A stretch of DNA of 45,613 nt from Sphingobacterium bovistauri (GTDB lineage: Bacteria; Bacteroidota; Bacteroidia; Sphingobacteriales; Sphingobacteriaceae): the NCBI RefSeq assembly GCF_020295405.1, contig NZ_JADEYP010000031.1:1-45613 (forward strand), in the 5' to 3' direction. Each line of letters begins with the position of its first letter. Position 1 is the stretch's first letter. A program made the translations under genes and the position numbers. The notes beneath the pieces are model-generated. The model was given only the letters and a program-made list of their open reading frames with translations, was not told the origin of the DNA and made no database searches. Shown piece by piece: positions 6,577 through 15,919 of the stretch.

Positions 6577-7440
6577 TTAAATTGACTCAGAATTTCTTGT
6601 TGTATATTCAATCATTCCTAAAAACATATTTACTTCGTCCATAGAAGCAATTTGAATTGGAATGGTACAACTTGATTGTAAATTTTCGAAAAATAAATTA
6701 TGCGATTTTGCAATACTCCCTCCAAGAATAATTACATCTGGATTAAGTGGAATAATATATTGCGCAATAAACTGTTGTAAAGCAATACATAAGAAGTTGA
6801 AAGCTTCATTCTTTTGCACTTCCCATTGTGGATGAATCACCAAATCTTTAATCTCCTCAAAACTATCCTGATCTGACTTTTTAACTTGCGCCAACATTCC
6901 TCGCGTTGATATATAATCTTCAGAAATACCGTTTCTAAAAGGTGAAGAACCATAATTTAGATCTTTGACAAACCCATTAACATAAAACGCTGAACCTAAA
7001 CCAGTTCCTAACGTCAATCCAACAACAGCTTTATCAAATTTATTCAACCCAAAAACTTCACCCAATAAAAAGGCTTGCGCATCATTATAGAAGTAGATTC
7101 TGTCTGAAGAAACTTTATATTTATCTGAAAAATAAGCCTTTAAATCCATATTCAACAACGATTGATATTTATGCATACCATCCATTAATGATATACCATG
7201 TATATAATCGAAGGGACCTGGAATAGACACATAAATTTCAGAAATAGCTTCTTCTATTTTTTTCAACACTGAAGAAATCGCCTTATCCCATTGAGATAAG
7301 ACAATATTTCTATCTGCCATACTATCTAAATCTACACGTGCATACCCATCTTTATAAAGCTTTTTATCAACTTTATGTACAACTGCGCACGAAATATGTG
7401 AACCTCCTACATCCAAGCATAAAACTAAACTATCCATCAT
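6577..7440 (-). CDS. ROK family sugar kinase
   Basis: 287 residues. The ROK/ASKHA fold is shown by the phosphate-1 motif DVGGSH (10-15), the catalytic base in FYNDAQAFLLGE (Asp120), the GLTLGTGLGSA phosphate-2 loop (141-151) and a late LGGSIAKS adenosine-site motif. The zinc-binding CxCGxxGC cluster found in many ROK kinases and repressors is missing, and there is no N-terminal HTH, so it should be an enzyme. It would phosphorylate a hexose such as mannose or glucose in the cytoplasm. It lies 2 bp after the GH130 gene and 10 bp before the porter, completing a hydrolyse-import-phosphorylate sequence. Sugar specificity cannot be read from the sequence. Start could be either of two adjacent ATGs. 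Confidence 0.88.
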   Translation of the reverse strand: MMDSLVLCLDVGGSHISCAVVHKVDKKLYKDGYARVDLDSMADRNIVLSQWDKAISSVLKKIEEAISEIYVSIPGPFDYIHGISLMDGMHKYQSLLNMDLKAYFSDKYKVSSDRIYFYNDAQAFLLGEVFGLNKFDKAVVGLTLGTGLGSAFYVNGFVKDLNYGSSPFRNGISEDYISTRGMLAQVKKSDQDSFEEIKDLVIHPQWEVQKNEAFNFLCIALQQFIAQYIIPLNPDVIILGGSIAKSHNLFFENLQSSCTIPIQIASMDEVNMFLGMIEYTTRNSESI

Positions 7441-7442
7441 TA

Positions 7443-8603
7443 CTATTTAGTGTTTGGAAGCGGATCGAAGTTTGTTGGGTTTTTGGGGTCAAAAACAGCC
7501 ACAGCCACTTGTGAATCTGCACAGCCATAGTATAAAAACCATTTAGATTTATAATATGATAATCCTTGTATAAAAACAGTTCCATCAACATATTGGCCAC
7601 TTTTTTCAAAATCTTCCATCGGTCGCAAAAAAGGAGTATCCAATCTCTGAATTACCTTTGTAGGGTCATTTTTATCAAATAATACTTGACCTGCACTATA
7701 TGTTCCTAGTGTAAATCGCTGATCGGCTAAATCTTTATTATTTTCATTTTTTCCATTATAGAGCAGAAGGATACCCTTATCTGTTAACACTGCAGGTGGA
7801 CCACATTCTGTAAGTGCACTATCAAAAAATCCAGGTCTAACTTCAATAAACTTTTTCAATTCACCATTCTCATCTAAAACAGGCTCCCAATCAACTAGAT
7901 TATCTGATGTTGCCCCTTTCACCCCATGTTCACCCCAATACATCCAATATTTTCCATTGACTTTAGTAATAACAAGATTTCCATCTCGTATTGTAGTTAG
8001 AATTGATGCTGACTTATGAGACATCTCCATTAAAGGCTTGTAACTCGAATTTTCGAATATAGGCCCATGCTTCTCCCATTTTCGCAAATCTTTTGAAGTA
8101 GCAACACCTAATCTAGGTACTTTTCTATTCCATTGGGTATAGAACACTACAAAAGTACCATCTTCTGTAACCGCAACACGAGGATCTTCCACACCTCCTG
8201 GCCACTCATATTCCTTTTGGTTATCATCTGCCGGAAACAGTACAGGTTCAGTATATCGCTCAAAATTGATCCCATCAATACTACTTGCTAACCCTAATCT
8301 AGAAGTACGCAAACCTATTCCTGTAGCCGTATTGTCCTCTGCCCTATACAAGACAAATAATGTATCATCTTTTACTACAGATCCAGGATTAAACGCATCA
8401 CTTTCCTCCCATTTTAACATTTTTCCAGCCATTGGGTCTAGAAATACAGAATTAGTATCTGGTTTAATTATTGGATTGACTCCTTCGGGTCTTTCAAAAC
8501 CTCCAAGAACCCAATCTGGAATTTGATTAATGACTATTTCTTTCTTTTGTCCTGAACAAGAAATCAGAAATAAAGATGATGCTACAAATAATATATTTTT
8601 CAT
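7443..8603 (-). CDS. GH130 family lipoprotein (beta-mannosidase or mannoside phosphorylase)
   Basis: 386 residues with a lipoprotein signal (FLISC, Cys16), so it should act outside the cytoplasm. The five-bladed GH130 fold is indicated by ESDAFNPGSVV, LYRAED (85-90), WPGGVEDPRV (about 134-143), YWMYWGE, LTECGPPAVL and FLYYGCAD. GH130 acts on beta-mannosides, either as a phosphorylase in the cytoplasm or, in a lipoprotein subgroup, as a hydrolase of beta-1,2-mannosides. Glu225 (WGE) and Glu266 (TECGPP) are 41 residues apart, the same spacing I recall for the catalytic glutamate pair of the hydrolase BACOVA_03624. Together with the lipobox this favours a hydrolase. The gene lies 2 bp after susD. 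Confidence 0.88.
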   Translation of the reverse strand: MKNILFVASSLFLISCSGQKKEIVINQIPDWVLGGFERPEGVNPIIKPDTNSVFLDPMAGKMLKWEESDAFNPGSVVKDDTLFVLYRAEDNTATGIGLRTSRLGLASSIDGINFERYTEPVLFPADDNQKEYEWPGGVEDPRVAVTEDGTFVVFYTQWNRKVPRLGVATSKDLRKWEKHGPIFENSSYKPLMEMSHKSASILTTIRDGNLVITKVNGKYWMYWGEHGVKGATSDNLVDWEPVLDENGELKKFIEVRPGFFDSALTECGPPAVLTDKGILLLYNGKNENNKDLADQRFTLGTYSAGQVLFDKNDPTKVIQRLDTPFLRPMEDFEKSGQYVDGTVFIQGLSYYKSKWFLYYGCADSQVAVAVFDPKNPTNFDPLPNTK

Positions 8604-8605
8604 AA

Positions 8606-10063
8606 TTAATAATCTGGATTTTGCGATATTTTACCTACTGTTTTATCTACTTCTGCTTGCGGAATTGGGTACAACATGTGTTTGTCTGCAAATGGTTTAC
8701 CTAATGAGTTTAATTTCTGTTTAGCAATCCCCCATCGTCTCAAATCAGAAAAGCGATGACTTTCAAATCCAAGTTCTACACGACGCTCTTGTTGCAACCA
8801 AGCCATAGCGTCAGTTGCACTTGCATTTGATGCACGGTCAGGCAAAAGAGAATTATCTCCTCCACGAGCACGTTGACGTATTTTATTTATTATTGCTATA
8901 CCTGCAGCCACCTGATTATCTTTAATCAAAGCTTCAGCTTTCCACAACAATATATCCGCATAACGAATGTAGATTCTGTTTACTGGCGAATTATCATTTC
9001 CTTTAAAACTACCATTTTGTGCGCCCAATAATTTATAAATCTGTTGATCAGTTATATTCACTGTTAGTGATTTTCTTGGATCACCACTTTCAAATGAATT
9101 TAAAAAATCTGCTGATGGCGCTATAAATCCCCAGCCGAGTAATGCTGTGAAACCATTACCACGACTAGGTTGCATTCCAGGTTGATGATCATAAATAAAA
9201 ATATTCTCACGCTCTGTATAGGCTTTTGAATCATCAAATGCATCAAAATAGTTGACATTTAAGTCATAAAAGTTTAATTGTTCAATAGCATTTACCTGAG
9301 CTACAACACCTTTCCAATCCTCTTCAAATAGAGATACTTTAGCCAACAATGCCATAGCTGCACCCTTTGAAGCTCTCCATTTTTCAGAATCACTACTGAA
9401 TCGAGCATTAGGCAACCCTCCTATTGCAATATTTAAATCCTCCTTAATTTGTTTGAAAACCTCTACTTTACTCGTTCTAACAGCAACTTCATAAGCCTCA
9501 TTAAAATTTGATAAAGGTTTAAGTAATAAGGGAATATCTCCAAACAACTTCACCAAATCAAAATAGAAAAACGCACGTAAAAATGAAGCTTCTGCTAACA
9601 AACGCGTACGTTGCTCATCTTGTATATTCAACTTTGCTAAAGTAGTCGGATCTGTAAGTTGAAAGATTGCTGTATTACTACGTGATATTCCTTCATAATT
9701 ATATTTCCATATTCCAGCAAAAGCACCGTTTTCAGGAGTAAAATTGAAATTTGCAATATCGTCCATCCAAGCTTGATCACCATCAGGCGACCATTTTTTA
9801 ATAACATCTCCTGAAGCAATATCTTCTAATAAAAAATCTGGACGAACTACTAGACCGCCATTCCAATCCCAATTACCATAAATATTCAATGTATAAGACA
9901 AAGGACGGTAAGCGTTTTCTATACCTGTACGAACTGTTCCTTCAGTAGGATCCACTTGCACTTGTTCTTTTGTCAAAATACCAATAGGATCTTTATCCAA
10001 ATATTTAGAACAGCCAGTCATTGTTATTGCCGCTCCTATTATATATAATTTAAAATTTCTCAT
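8606..10063 (-). CDS. SusD/RagB family nutrient-binding outer-membrane lipoprotein
   Basis: 485 residues with lipobox MTGC (Cys18) followed by SKYLDKDP, the typical SusD mature start. The TPR-rich core is seen in LLAEASFLRAFFYFDLVKLFGDIPLL, RASKGAAMALLAKVSLF and the C-terminal IYIRYADILLWKAEALIK and ERRVELGFESHRFSDLRRWG. SusD proteins form the hinged surface lid over the SusC barrel and capture the ligand. It lies 3 bp after susC and 2 bp before the GH130 gene, in the same operon. The probable ligand is a mannose-containing oligosaccharide, inferred from the neighbour enzyme. Confidence 0.96.
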   Translation of the reverse strand: MRNFKLYIIGAAITMTGCSKYLDKDPIGILTKEQVQVDPTEGTVRTGIENAYRPLSYTLNIYGNWDWNGGLVVRPDFLLEDIASGDVIKKWSPDGDQAWMDDIANFNFTPENGAFAGIWKYNYEGISRSNTAIFQLTDPTTLAKLNIQDEQRTRLLAEASFLRAFFYFDLVKLFGDIPLLLKPLSNFNEAYEVAVRTSKVEVFKQIKEDLNIAIGGLPNARFSSDSEKWRASKGAAMALLAKVSLFEEDWKGVVAQVNAIEQLNFYDLNVNYFDAFDDSKAYTERENIFIYDHQPGMQPSRGNGFTALLGWGFIAPSADFLNSFESGDPRKSLTVNITDQQIYKLLGAQNGSFKGNDNSPVNRIYIRYADILLWKAEALIKDNQVAAGIAIINKIRQRARGGDNSLLPDRASNASATDAMAWLQQERRVELGFESHRFSDLRRWGIAKQKLNSLGKPFADKHMLYPIPQAEVDKTVGKISQNPDY

Positions 10064-10066
10064 GAC

Positions 10067-13000
10067 TTAAAAATTAAAATTAAGACCTACCAAAATAGAT
10101 TTAGACTGAGGATAAGTGCCTTTATCTATCAGATCAGTTGTTTCTGGGTCCAGCCCCTTGTACTTGGTCCATGTGAAAAGATTTTGACCTGATACATATA
10201 GACGAGCATTATTTACACCTAATCTCTTTGCATATTGACCAAATGAATAGCCGACTTCTAAATTCTTCACTCTCAAAAAAGATGCATCTTCGATGTAAAG
10301 TGTAGAGAACTTGCTTATCCCAGTATCCTCAAATGCAACACGTGGTAATGTATTCGATGACCCCTCTCCATCCCAAGCATCCAACATACGAGTAGTATAA
10401 TTAAATGGGCGTGTATCAAAATCTATAATACGCATACCATCATTATAACGATCTACTTTACTTACTCCTTGAAAAAACACATTCAAATCGAAACCTTTGT
10501 AATCAAATCCCGCAAAGAAGCCATAACTTAATTTAGGTATTGGATTGCCAATAAATGTACGATCCATATCATTTATCAATCCATCAGCATTCAGGTCTCT
10601 GAATTTTATATCGCCAGGCTTATTCGATGGATTGGTAACACCATGTAAATGACTAGTTATCTCATTTTGATTTTGATAAATTCCATCCATTTGATAGCCA
10701 TAATATACATCTAAGGGCTGACCAATTTCTGCTCTCGAATATGTCCCGATAATACGTGGTACATTTTCATGCAATGCAACCACTTTATTATCTATACTTG
10801 TTATATTTCCACCAAATGAATAATTGCCATCAGTTCCTAATCTATTTCTATATTTTGCTGTGAATTCAAACCCCTTATTATCAACTTGACCTGCATTCAC
10901 ATAAGTTGCATCAACATTTCCAATAAATGTAGGAAGACTTACTGCCAATAAAATATCTTTTGTTTTCTTGTGAAAAACATCAGCCGTAACCTCCAACTTG
11001 TTATTCATTAAACGTAAGTCAATACCCAAATTGTTTTGCAATGTACTTTCCCATCTTAAATCTGGGTTACCGTATCGTGTTATATTTCCCTCTCTGCTAA
11101 ATAATGACAAATAAGCGTAATTAGGTATATTTTGATTACCCAATTTTCCTGAACTTCCTCTTAATTTAAGGAAATTCACAACACCATCGCTTGGGAAGAA
11201 TCCCTCATTACTCACAGTCCAACCTAATGCAATTGAAGGAAAATATCCCCATTTATTATCAGATCCAAACCTAGATGATGCATCTGCACGTAAGTTTCCT
11301 GTTATATTATAACGATTTTTATAAGAATATGTAGCAGAACTAAATACAGAAAACAACCCCCATTCATTAGCAAATCCTCCATTCCATAAGTCTTGCCCTG
11401 TGCCACCTAAATCCATATATTGAAACCTATCAAGTGTATATTCAAATCTTCTCCGTGAAGCATTAATTGAATTACTTACATTGTTTATAAACTCTGTACC
11501 TACCAAGGCATTTAATAAGTGGTCACCAATAGTTTTATCATAACTAAGTATATTATTCCAAGTGATTGTATAATCCTCACCTCTATCTTCATTCAAACCA
11601 TTAGGTCGATTATGCCTTCCTTGACCAATATCCACAGATGGATTAACTCTTTCATCATCACCAAAATTTTGCATAAACACCTTACTATGATTGAAATTTA
11701 GTTCAACACCAACATTTGATCTGAAACGTAAAGATTTATCTTTCAAAATATCTACCCCTGCTTCTACATTACCAAATAATTTGAATTGCCTCTGGTTATT
11801 ATTTGAGTAATAAGCTTGAGCTATAGGGTTTTGAGACCATTCGTATAAATTAGATTGAAAATTTGTTGGGCTTACATAAAATGGCAAATCCGTAAATCGA
11901 TTGTGCTCCGAATAAGTTGGATCATTTTGATCTCTATAGACACCCAATACAGGAGGTCTCAATAATGCATGACGTATAATCCCTGGTACATCTCCTCTAG
12001 AAGATACAACCATCTTATCTTGATGATTCAATAAGATATTAGTCTTCAACTCCACACGATCTGATAGTTTAGCTCTAACATTAGAACGCAATTCTAAACG
12101 TCTATATTTATCATTATTAAATTTTACTATACCATTTTGATCATAATATCCTCCAGAAAATAAATAAGATATCCGTTCAGTAGCACCTGAAGCAGATAAT
12201 TGCAAACTGTTTGTTTTCCCTTGTTCAAACAATTCATTTAGCCAATTTGTATTTGAAAGATCAGTTCTATTCTTTTGAGCTGCATACGGATTATTTCCTG
12301 AAGAATTTGAATTAGCCCAAGCTCTTTCTAGTGTATTTAAATAATCTGTAGTATTCATCATTTCAGGAAGATTAACAGCGTTGTTTACACCCGTATATAC
12401 ATTCACATCAAACTTTGCACTTCCAACTTTTCCAGATTTTGTTGTTATTAAAATTACACCTGCTGCAGCTCGAGAACCATAGATTGCAGCCGACGAAGCA
12501 TCCTTTAATACAGAAATTGATTCTATATCTGCAGGATTAATGAAACTAAAATTGGTTGTAGGAATCCCATCTACTACAAATAAAGGTGAATTATTACCAA
12601 TAGTACCCACACCTCTAACCCTAATGTCTATTGCATCTCCAGGTTGTCCTGTAGATTGTGTAATATTAATACCACTAGCTTGCCCCTGCAACATCTGAGC
12701 TACATCCTGTACTCTTCGTTTCTCAGCAACTTTCATATCTACTCTACTAACTGCTCCTGATATATTTGACTCTTTCAAACTATTATATCCGACAACTATA
12801 ACCTCTTCTACTTCCTGAGTATCAGAATCTAAAGTAATTTTAAGATCATTGTCTCTAGATGTAATTACATAATTAACTGTAATGTAACCGGTATACGTGA
12901 TAATCAATTCATCACCTTCTTTCGCCGAAACACTAAACTTACCATCTGATTTAGTAAAAGTAACCGCATTAGAGGTTTTGTTACGTACAGAGGCGCCTAC

Positions 13001-13174
13001 TAAAGGTTGCCCCTCCGAGTTAACGACACTCCCAACATAAGTCTGCTGACTCAAGGAAGTCACAAATGACACCCGTGTACTAGAATACGCATGATGTAGC
13101 GGGATACAAATGGAGACGGAGACAATACTACATAATACTGACATCCGTTTATTAAAAAACTTTAATCTGTTCAT
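10067..13174 (-). CDS. SusC/RagA family TonB-dependent transporter
   Basis: 1035 residues. After the signal peptide comes a CarboxypepD_reg-like beta-sandwich (about 47-118), a TonB-box-like EEVIVVGYN (123-131), a plug domain (about 135-245, with VRGVGTIGNNSPLFVVDG and SVLKDASSAAIYGSRAAAGVILITTK) and a 22-strand barrel ending in an aromatic (LNFNF). It imports the SusD-captured ligand through the outer membrane with energy from TonB. There is no STN signalling domain, consistent with control by LacI rather than by an anti-sigma factor. It is the first gene of a five-gene operon. Its predicted promoter is at 13230-13261 and the operator at 13198-13227. Confidence 0.97.
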   Translation of the reverse strand: MNRLKFFNKRMSVLCSIVSVSICIPLHHAYSSTRVSFVTSLSQQTYVGSVVNSEGQPLVGASVRNKTSNAVTFTKSDGKFSVSAKEGDELIITYTGYITVNYVITSRDNDLKITLDSDTQEVEEVIVVGYNSLKESNISGAVSRVDMKVAEKRRVQDVAQMLQGQASGINITQSTGQPGDAIDIRVRGVGTIGNNSPLFVVDGIPTTNFSFINPADIESISVLKDASSAAIYGSRAAAGVILITTKSGKVGSAKFDVNVYTGVNNAVNLPEMMNTTDYLNTLERAWANSNSSGNNPYAAQKNRTDLSNTNWLNELFEQGKTNSLQLSASGATERISYLFSGGYYDQNGIVKFNNDKYRRLELRSNVRAKLSDRVELKTNILLNHQDKMVVSSRGDVPGIIRHALLRPPVLGVYRDQNDPTYSEHNRFTDLPFYVSPTNFQSNLYEWSQNPIAQAYYSNNNQRQFKLFGNVEAGVDILKDKSLRFRSNVGVELNFNHSKVFMQNFGDDERVNPSVDIGQGRHNRPNGLNEDRGEDYTITWNNILSYDKTIGDHLLNALVGTEFINNVSNSINASRRRFEYTLDRFQYMDLGGTGQDLWNGGFANEWGLFSVFSSATYSYKNRYNITGNLRADASSRFGSDNKWGYFPSIALGWTVSNEGFFPSDGVVNFLKLRGSSGKLGNQNIPNYAYLSLFSREGNITRYGNPDLRWESTLQNNLGIDLRLMNNKLEVTADVFHKKTKDILLAVSLPTFIGNVDATYVNAGQVDNKGFEFTAKYRNRLGTDGNYSFGGNITSIDNKVVALHENVPRIIGTYSRAEIGQPLDVYYGYQMDGIYQNQNEITSHLHGVTNPSNKPGDIKFRDLNADGLINDMDRTFIGNPIPKLSYGFFAGFDYKGFDLNVFFQGVSKVDRYNDGMRIIDFDTRPFNYTTRMLDAWDGEGSSNTLPRVAFEDTGISKFSTLYIEDASFLRVKNLEVGYSFGQYAKRLGVNNARLYVSGQNLFTWTKYKGLDPETTDLIDKGTYPQSKSILVGLNFNF

Positions 13175-13197
13175 AATGATTTAAATTGGTTATATCA

Positions 13198-13227
13198 TTA
13201 AATTGCAAAACCGGTTTTGCAATTTAA
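13198..13227. promoter_or_regulatory. LacI-family operator
   Basis: A perfect 30-bp palindrome with half-site TTAAATTGCAAAACC. The central ACCGGT and flanking TTGCAAAA match the CG-centred operators of LacI-family regulators. It lies between the lacI-type gene and susC and covers the predicted transcription start of the susC operon, so binding should block transcription. Confidence 0.85.
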
Positions 13228-13229
13228 TT

Positions 13230-13261
13230 TAAATTTAGATTATCTAATTTATAATTCCAAA
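13230..13261 (-). promoter_or_regulatory. Promoter of the susC operon
   Basis: The minus strand reads TTTG (13258-13261), exactly 20 nt, then TAAATTTA (13230-13237), one base off TAnnTTTG. The start site is expected near 13222-13225, inside the operator palindrome, leaving a leader of about 50 nt. Confidence 0.65.
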
Positions 13262-13262
13262 T

Positions 13263-14255
13263 TTATTTTTTTGAACTAGCTCTTATAATCAATTCTGAAG
13301 GAATTATACATTCTTCGATCAGCTCGATCGAATCATTTAAACGGCTTATGATCATTTTTACAATTTCATTTGCAATAGCTTCCAAAGGTTGTCTAATACA
13401 TGTTATATTGGGAGTATAAAGTTCAAACAACTCGTGATCATCAAAAGCAGCAATTCCATAATTCGTTGACTTACCTATTGACTGTAAGACCTTCAAAGTC
13501 TTTACACATAAATAATTTGTGCTAAAGTATAATGCATCCAATTCTGGGTATTTATGCAAAAACGATAGTAATTCCCCTAAGCCTTTATCTTGATTAGATC
13601 TGTAAGGTAATTTCAAAGTGAAGCTTACTAAAAAATTATCATTTAAGACCTCTTCATAACCTCGCAAACGATCTGTCATTTGAGGCTGGTCTGAATCAAT
13701 GGTGATCATGGCTATTTTTTTAAATCCTTGATCAACTAAATGTTGTACAGCCTTCTTACTTGATGAATAATTGTCTGTTCCAACATAATTAGTACTTAAC
13801 CCAATAACTCTCCGGTCAAACACTACTAATGGGAAATTTTTATTACGAATTTTTTGAATATTTTTCAATTGTCCTACAGCAGGAGAAATTATAATACCTT
13901 CTACCTTTTTTTCTATCATAGTTTCTAGAATTTCGTTAGAAATCTTAGTATCCCCCATTGTACTACTATAGAAAACTTGGTATCCGTATCTTCTTAAATT
14001 CTCTTCTATATAAAGTGCGATAGGTCCAAAAAAAGAATCGCCTATGTTTTCAACTATCAAACCTATGGTTTTAGACTTACCTGTCGCCAAACTCTGTGCT
14101 AAAGCATTTGGTTTGTAACCAATCTCTTCGACATAGTCTAATATACGTTTTGCTAAAGCTTTACTAATACGCCCCTGCTCTGCCTTTCCATTTATAACTA
14201 AAGAGACAGTAGATTTAGAAACTTTTAAATATTTAGCAATTTCGTTTATAGACAT
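13263..14255 (-). CDS. LacI family transcriptional regulator
   Basis: 330 residues. The N-terminal helix-turn-helix is classic: MSINEIAKYLKVSKSTVSLVING-type residues 1-23, followed by the hinge helix region YKPNALAQSLATGKSKTIGLIV. The rest is a periplasmic-binding-protein-like sensor domain (NIGDSFFGPIALYIEENL, VEGIIISPAV, FDRRV, GTDNYSSSKKAVQHLV, DRLRGYEEVL, AAFDDHELFELYTPNITCIRQP). It should repress the adjacent susC operon through the palindrome at 13198-13227 and be released by a sugar or sugar phosphate produced by the pathway. It precedes susC on the same strand by 88 bp. Confidence 0.95.
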   Translation of the reverse strand: MSINEIAKYLKVSKSTVSLVINGKAEQGRISKALAKRILDYVEEIGYKPNALAQSLATGKSKTIGLIVENIGDSFFGPIALYIEENLRRYGYQVFYSSTMGDTKISNEILETMIEKKVEGIIISPAVGQLKNIQKIRNKNFPLVVFDRRVIGLSTNYVGTDNYSSSKKAVQHLVDQGFKKIAMITIDSDQPQMTDRLRGYEEVLNDNFLVSFTLKLPYRSNQDKGLGELLSFLHKYPELDALYFSTNYLCVKTLKVLQSIGKSTNYGIAAFDDHELFELYTPNITCIRQPLEAIANEIVKMIISRLNDSIELIEECIIPSELIIRASSKK

Positions 14256-14450
14256 TTAATGAATAATTTAATCAATTACAATATTAATAACTAATTATAA
14301 TATGCTCAACACATTTTATTTATTTTATATGTCTACTATTCTTAAAGCTACAATAATCATTATGTATCATTAAGAAATCATTTAAACAATCTTAGTGTAC
14401 TTTTTACAATAAGCTTTCATTTAAAACTATTCATTATCAGTTTATTTAGC

Positions 14451-14458
14451 TACATTTG
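14451..14458 (+). promoter_or_regulatory. -7 element of the DHA1 MFS gene
   Basis: TACATTTG is a perfect TAnnTTTG box 21 nt ahead of the start codon at 14480. No TTTG is found at the expected upstream distance, so the promoter may be weak or activated. The rest of the 14256-14450 intergenic stretch shows nothing distinct. Confidence 0.5.
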
Positions 14459-14479
14459 CAGGGTCTAAAATAGTTTTAT

Positions 14480-15688
14480 ATGTCAATTAACAAAGGCTTG
14501 ATAGCTCTTGCGTTCGGTGGTCTTGCCATTGGGATGACAGAGTTTACCATGATGGGTATTCTACCTGATATCGCTAAAGATGTAAATATCGATATCCCAA
14601 CAGCAAGTAATTTAATAGGTCTTTACGCATTAGGTGTGGTAGTAGGCGCTCCTACTCTAGTAGCAGCTACATCCAAATATCCTGCAAAGAATGTGCTATT
14701 ATTTCTTATGTTGTTGTTTTTTATATTCAATGCCATTTTCACATTTGCTCCCAATCAATGGAGTTTGTTTATCTCAAGATTTATTTCAGGTCTACCGCAT
14801 GGTGCTTTCTTTGGAATTGGCTCAGTGGTAGCTGCTAAGTTAGCCAAACCTGGAAAAGAGGCACAAGCCATATCTATCATGTTTACAGGAATGACCATAG
14901 CAAATTTGGCTGGCGTGCCCTTAGGTACATACATAGGTCACCATTACGACTGGCGTATTACCTACGGAGTGATTAGCGTACTGGGATTATTAACTTTTCT
15001 CACTATTTATTTGTGGATGCCGACTTTCCCTGCGAGTAAGAATAATAATATTATCAAACAAATTAGTTATTTCAAGCGCTGGGACGCATGGTTAATGATA
15101 GCAATTATTTCAATAGGTACAGGAGGTTTGTTTGCCTGGATTAGTTACATCTCTAAGTTAGTCACCACTGTTTCTGGTTTGTCAGAAAACAGTGTTTCCA
15201 TTATTATGATACTTATAGGTGCAGGTATGTGTGTAGGTAATTTATTAGGGGGCAAAGTCGCAGATTCATTATCACCAAGTAAAGCTGCTATCGCTTGTTT
15301 CCTAGCTATGGCAACCTGTTTATTAATTCTATTTTTTGTTGCTCATATTACCATCTTAGCTTATCCCATGGCATTTATTACAGGAATGATCGCGTTCAGT
15401 ATAGCACCTTCTTTACAGATGATGCTTATTAATAATGCTAAGGGAGCAGAAACTTTTGCTGCATCAGCAGGACAAGCCGCATTTAATATTGGAAATTCAA
15501 TTGGTGCATATTTAGGTGCTATTCCAATCATATATGGCTTTTCTTACAATTACCCATCTTTAGTTGGTGTGGTAATGGCAAGTATTGGTGCTGTATTAAC
15601 GTACGTATTCTTAATAAAGGTGGAAAAGAAAGACAAATCTACTAAAATACCTTCATCAGAATCTATTAATCAATTTCAAGAAGCATAA
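14480..15688 (+). CDS. MFS transporter, DHA1 family (AraJ/YdhP-like efflux)
   Basis: 402 residues with twelve predicted membrane helices. The start GLIALAFGGLAIGMTEFTMMGILPDIA and SRFISGLPHGAFFGIGSVVAAKLA match the AraJ/NepI/YdhP branch of drug:H+ antiporters. Members export sugars, nucleosides or drugs; the substrate here is unknown. It is a single gene, divergent from the lacI-type regulator, and ends at a very strong hairpin (15704-15748). There is no sign that it belongs to the neighbouring PUL, although the shared intergenic region leaves that open. Confidence 0.9.
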   Translation: MSINKGLIALAFGGLAIGMTEFTMMGILPDIAKDVNIDIPTASNLIGLYALGVVVGAPTLVAATSKYPAKNVLLFLMLLFFIFNAIFTFAPNQWSLFISRFISGLPHGAFFGIGSVVAAKLAKPGKEAQAISIMFTGMTIANLAGVPLGTYIGHHYDWRITYGVISVLGLLTFLTIYLWMPTFPASKNNNIIKQISYFKRWDAWLMIAIISIGTGGLFAWISYISKLVTTVSGLSENSVSIIMILIGAGMCVGNLLGGKVADSLSPSKAAIACFLAMATCLLILFFVAHITILAYPMAFITGMIAFSIAPSLQMMLINNAKGAETFAASAGQAAFNIGNSIGAYLGAIPIIYGFSYNYPSLVGVVMASIGAVLTYVFLIKVEKKDKSTKIPSSESINQFQEA

Positions 15689-15703
15689 TAATACTTCTTA
15701 ACA

Positions 15704-15748
15704 ATACTCAGAAAGCTCAATTTTAGTAAAATTGAGCTTTCTGAGTAT
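15704..15748. terminator. Strong terminator hairpin after the DHA1 MFS gene
   Basis: A perfect 21-bp inverted repeat starting ATACTCAGAAAGCTC, with a 3-nt loop. The inner stem is rich in A/T. It lies 15 bp after the stop codon and isolates the MFS gene from the sigma-factor operon. It has no long T tract, so the strength call rests on stem length. Confidence 0.75.
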
Positions 15749-15919
15749 ATATAAAATGTTTTAAAACTGAAATAATACGAAATCACTCCGCATTTAAACA
15801 ACAAAAGCTTTGATTTATAACCAATTAATCATCACATTCAACAAGATTTAATTATATTTACGCACTAAATCAGTTTAAACAATAGTTTTTATCTACCTTT
15901 TAATACATCGATCTAAAAA

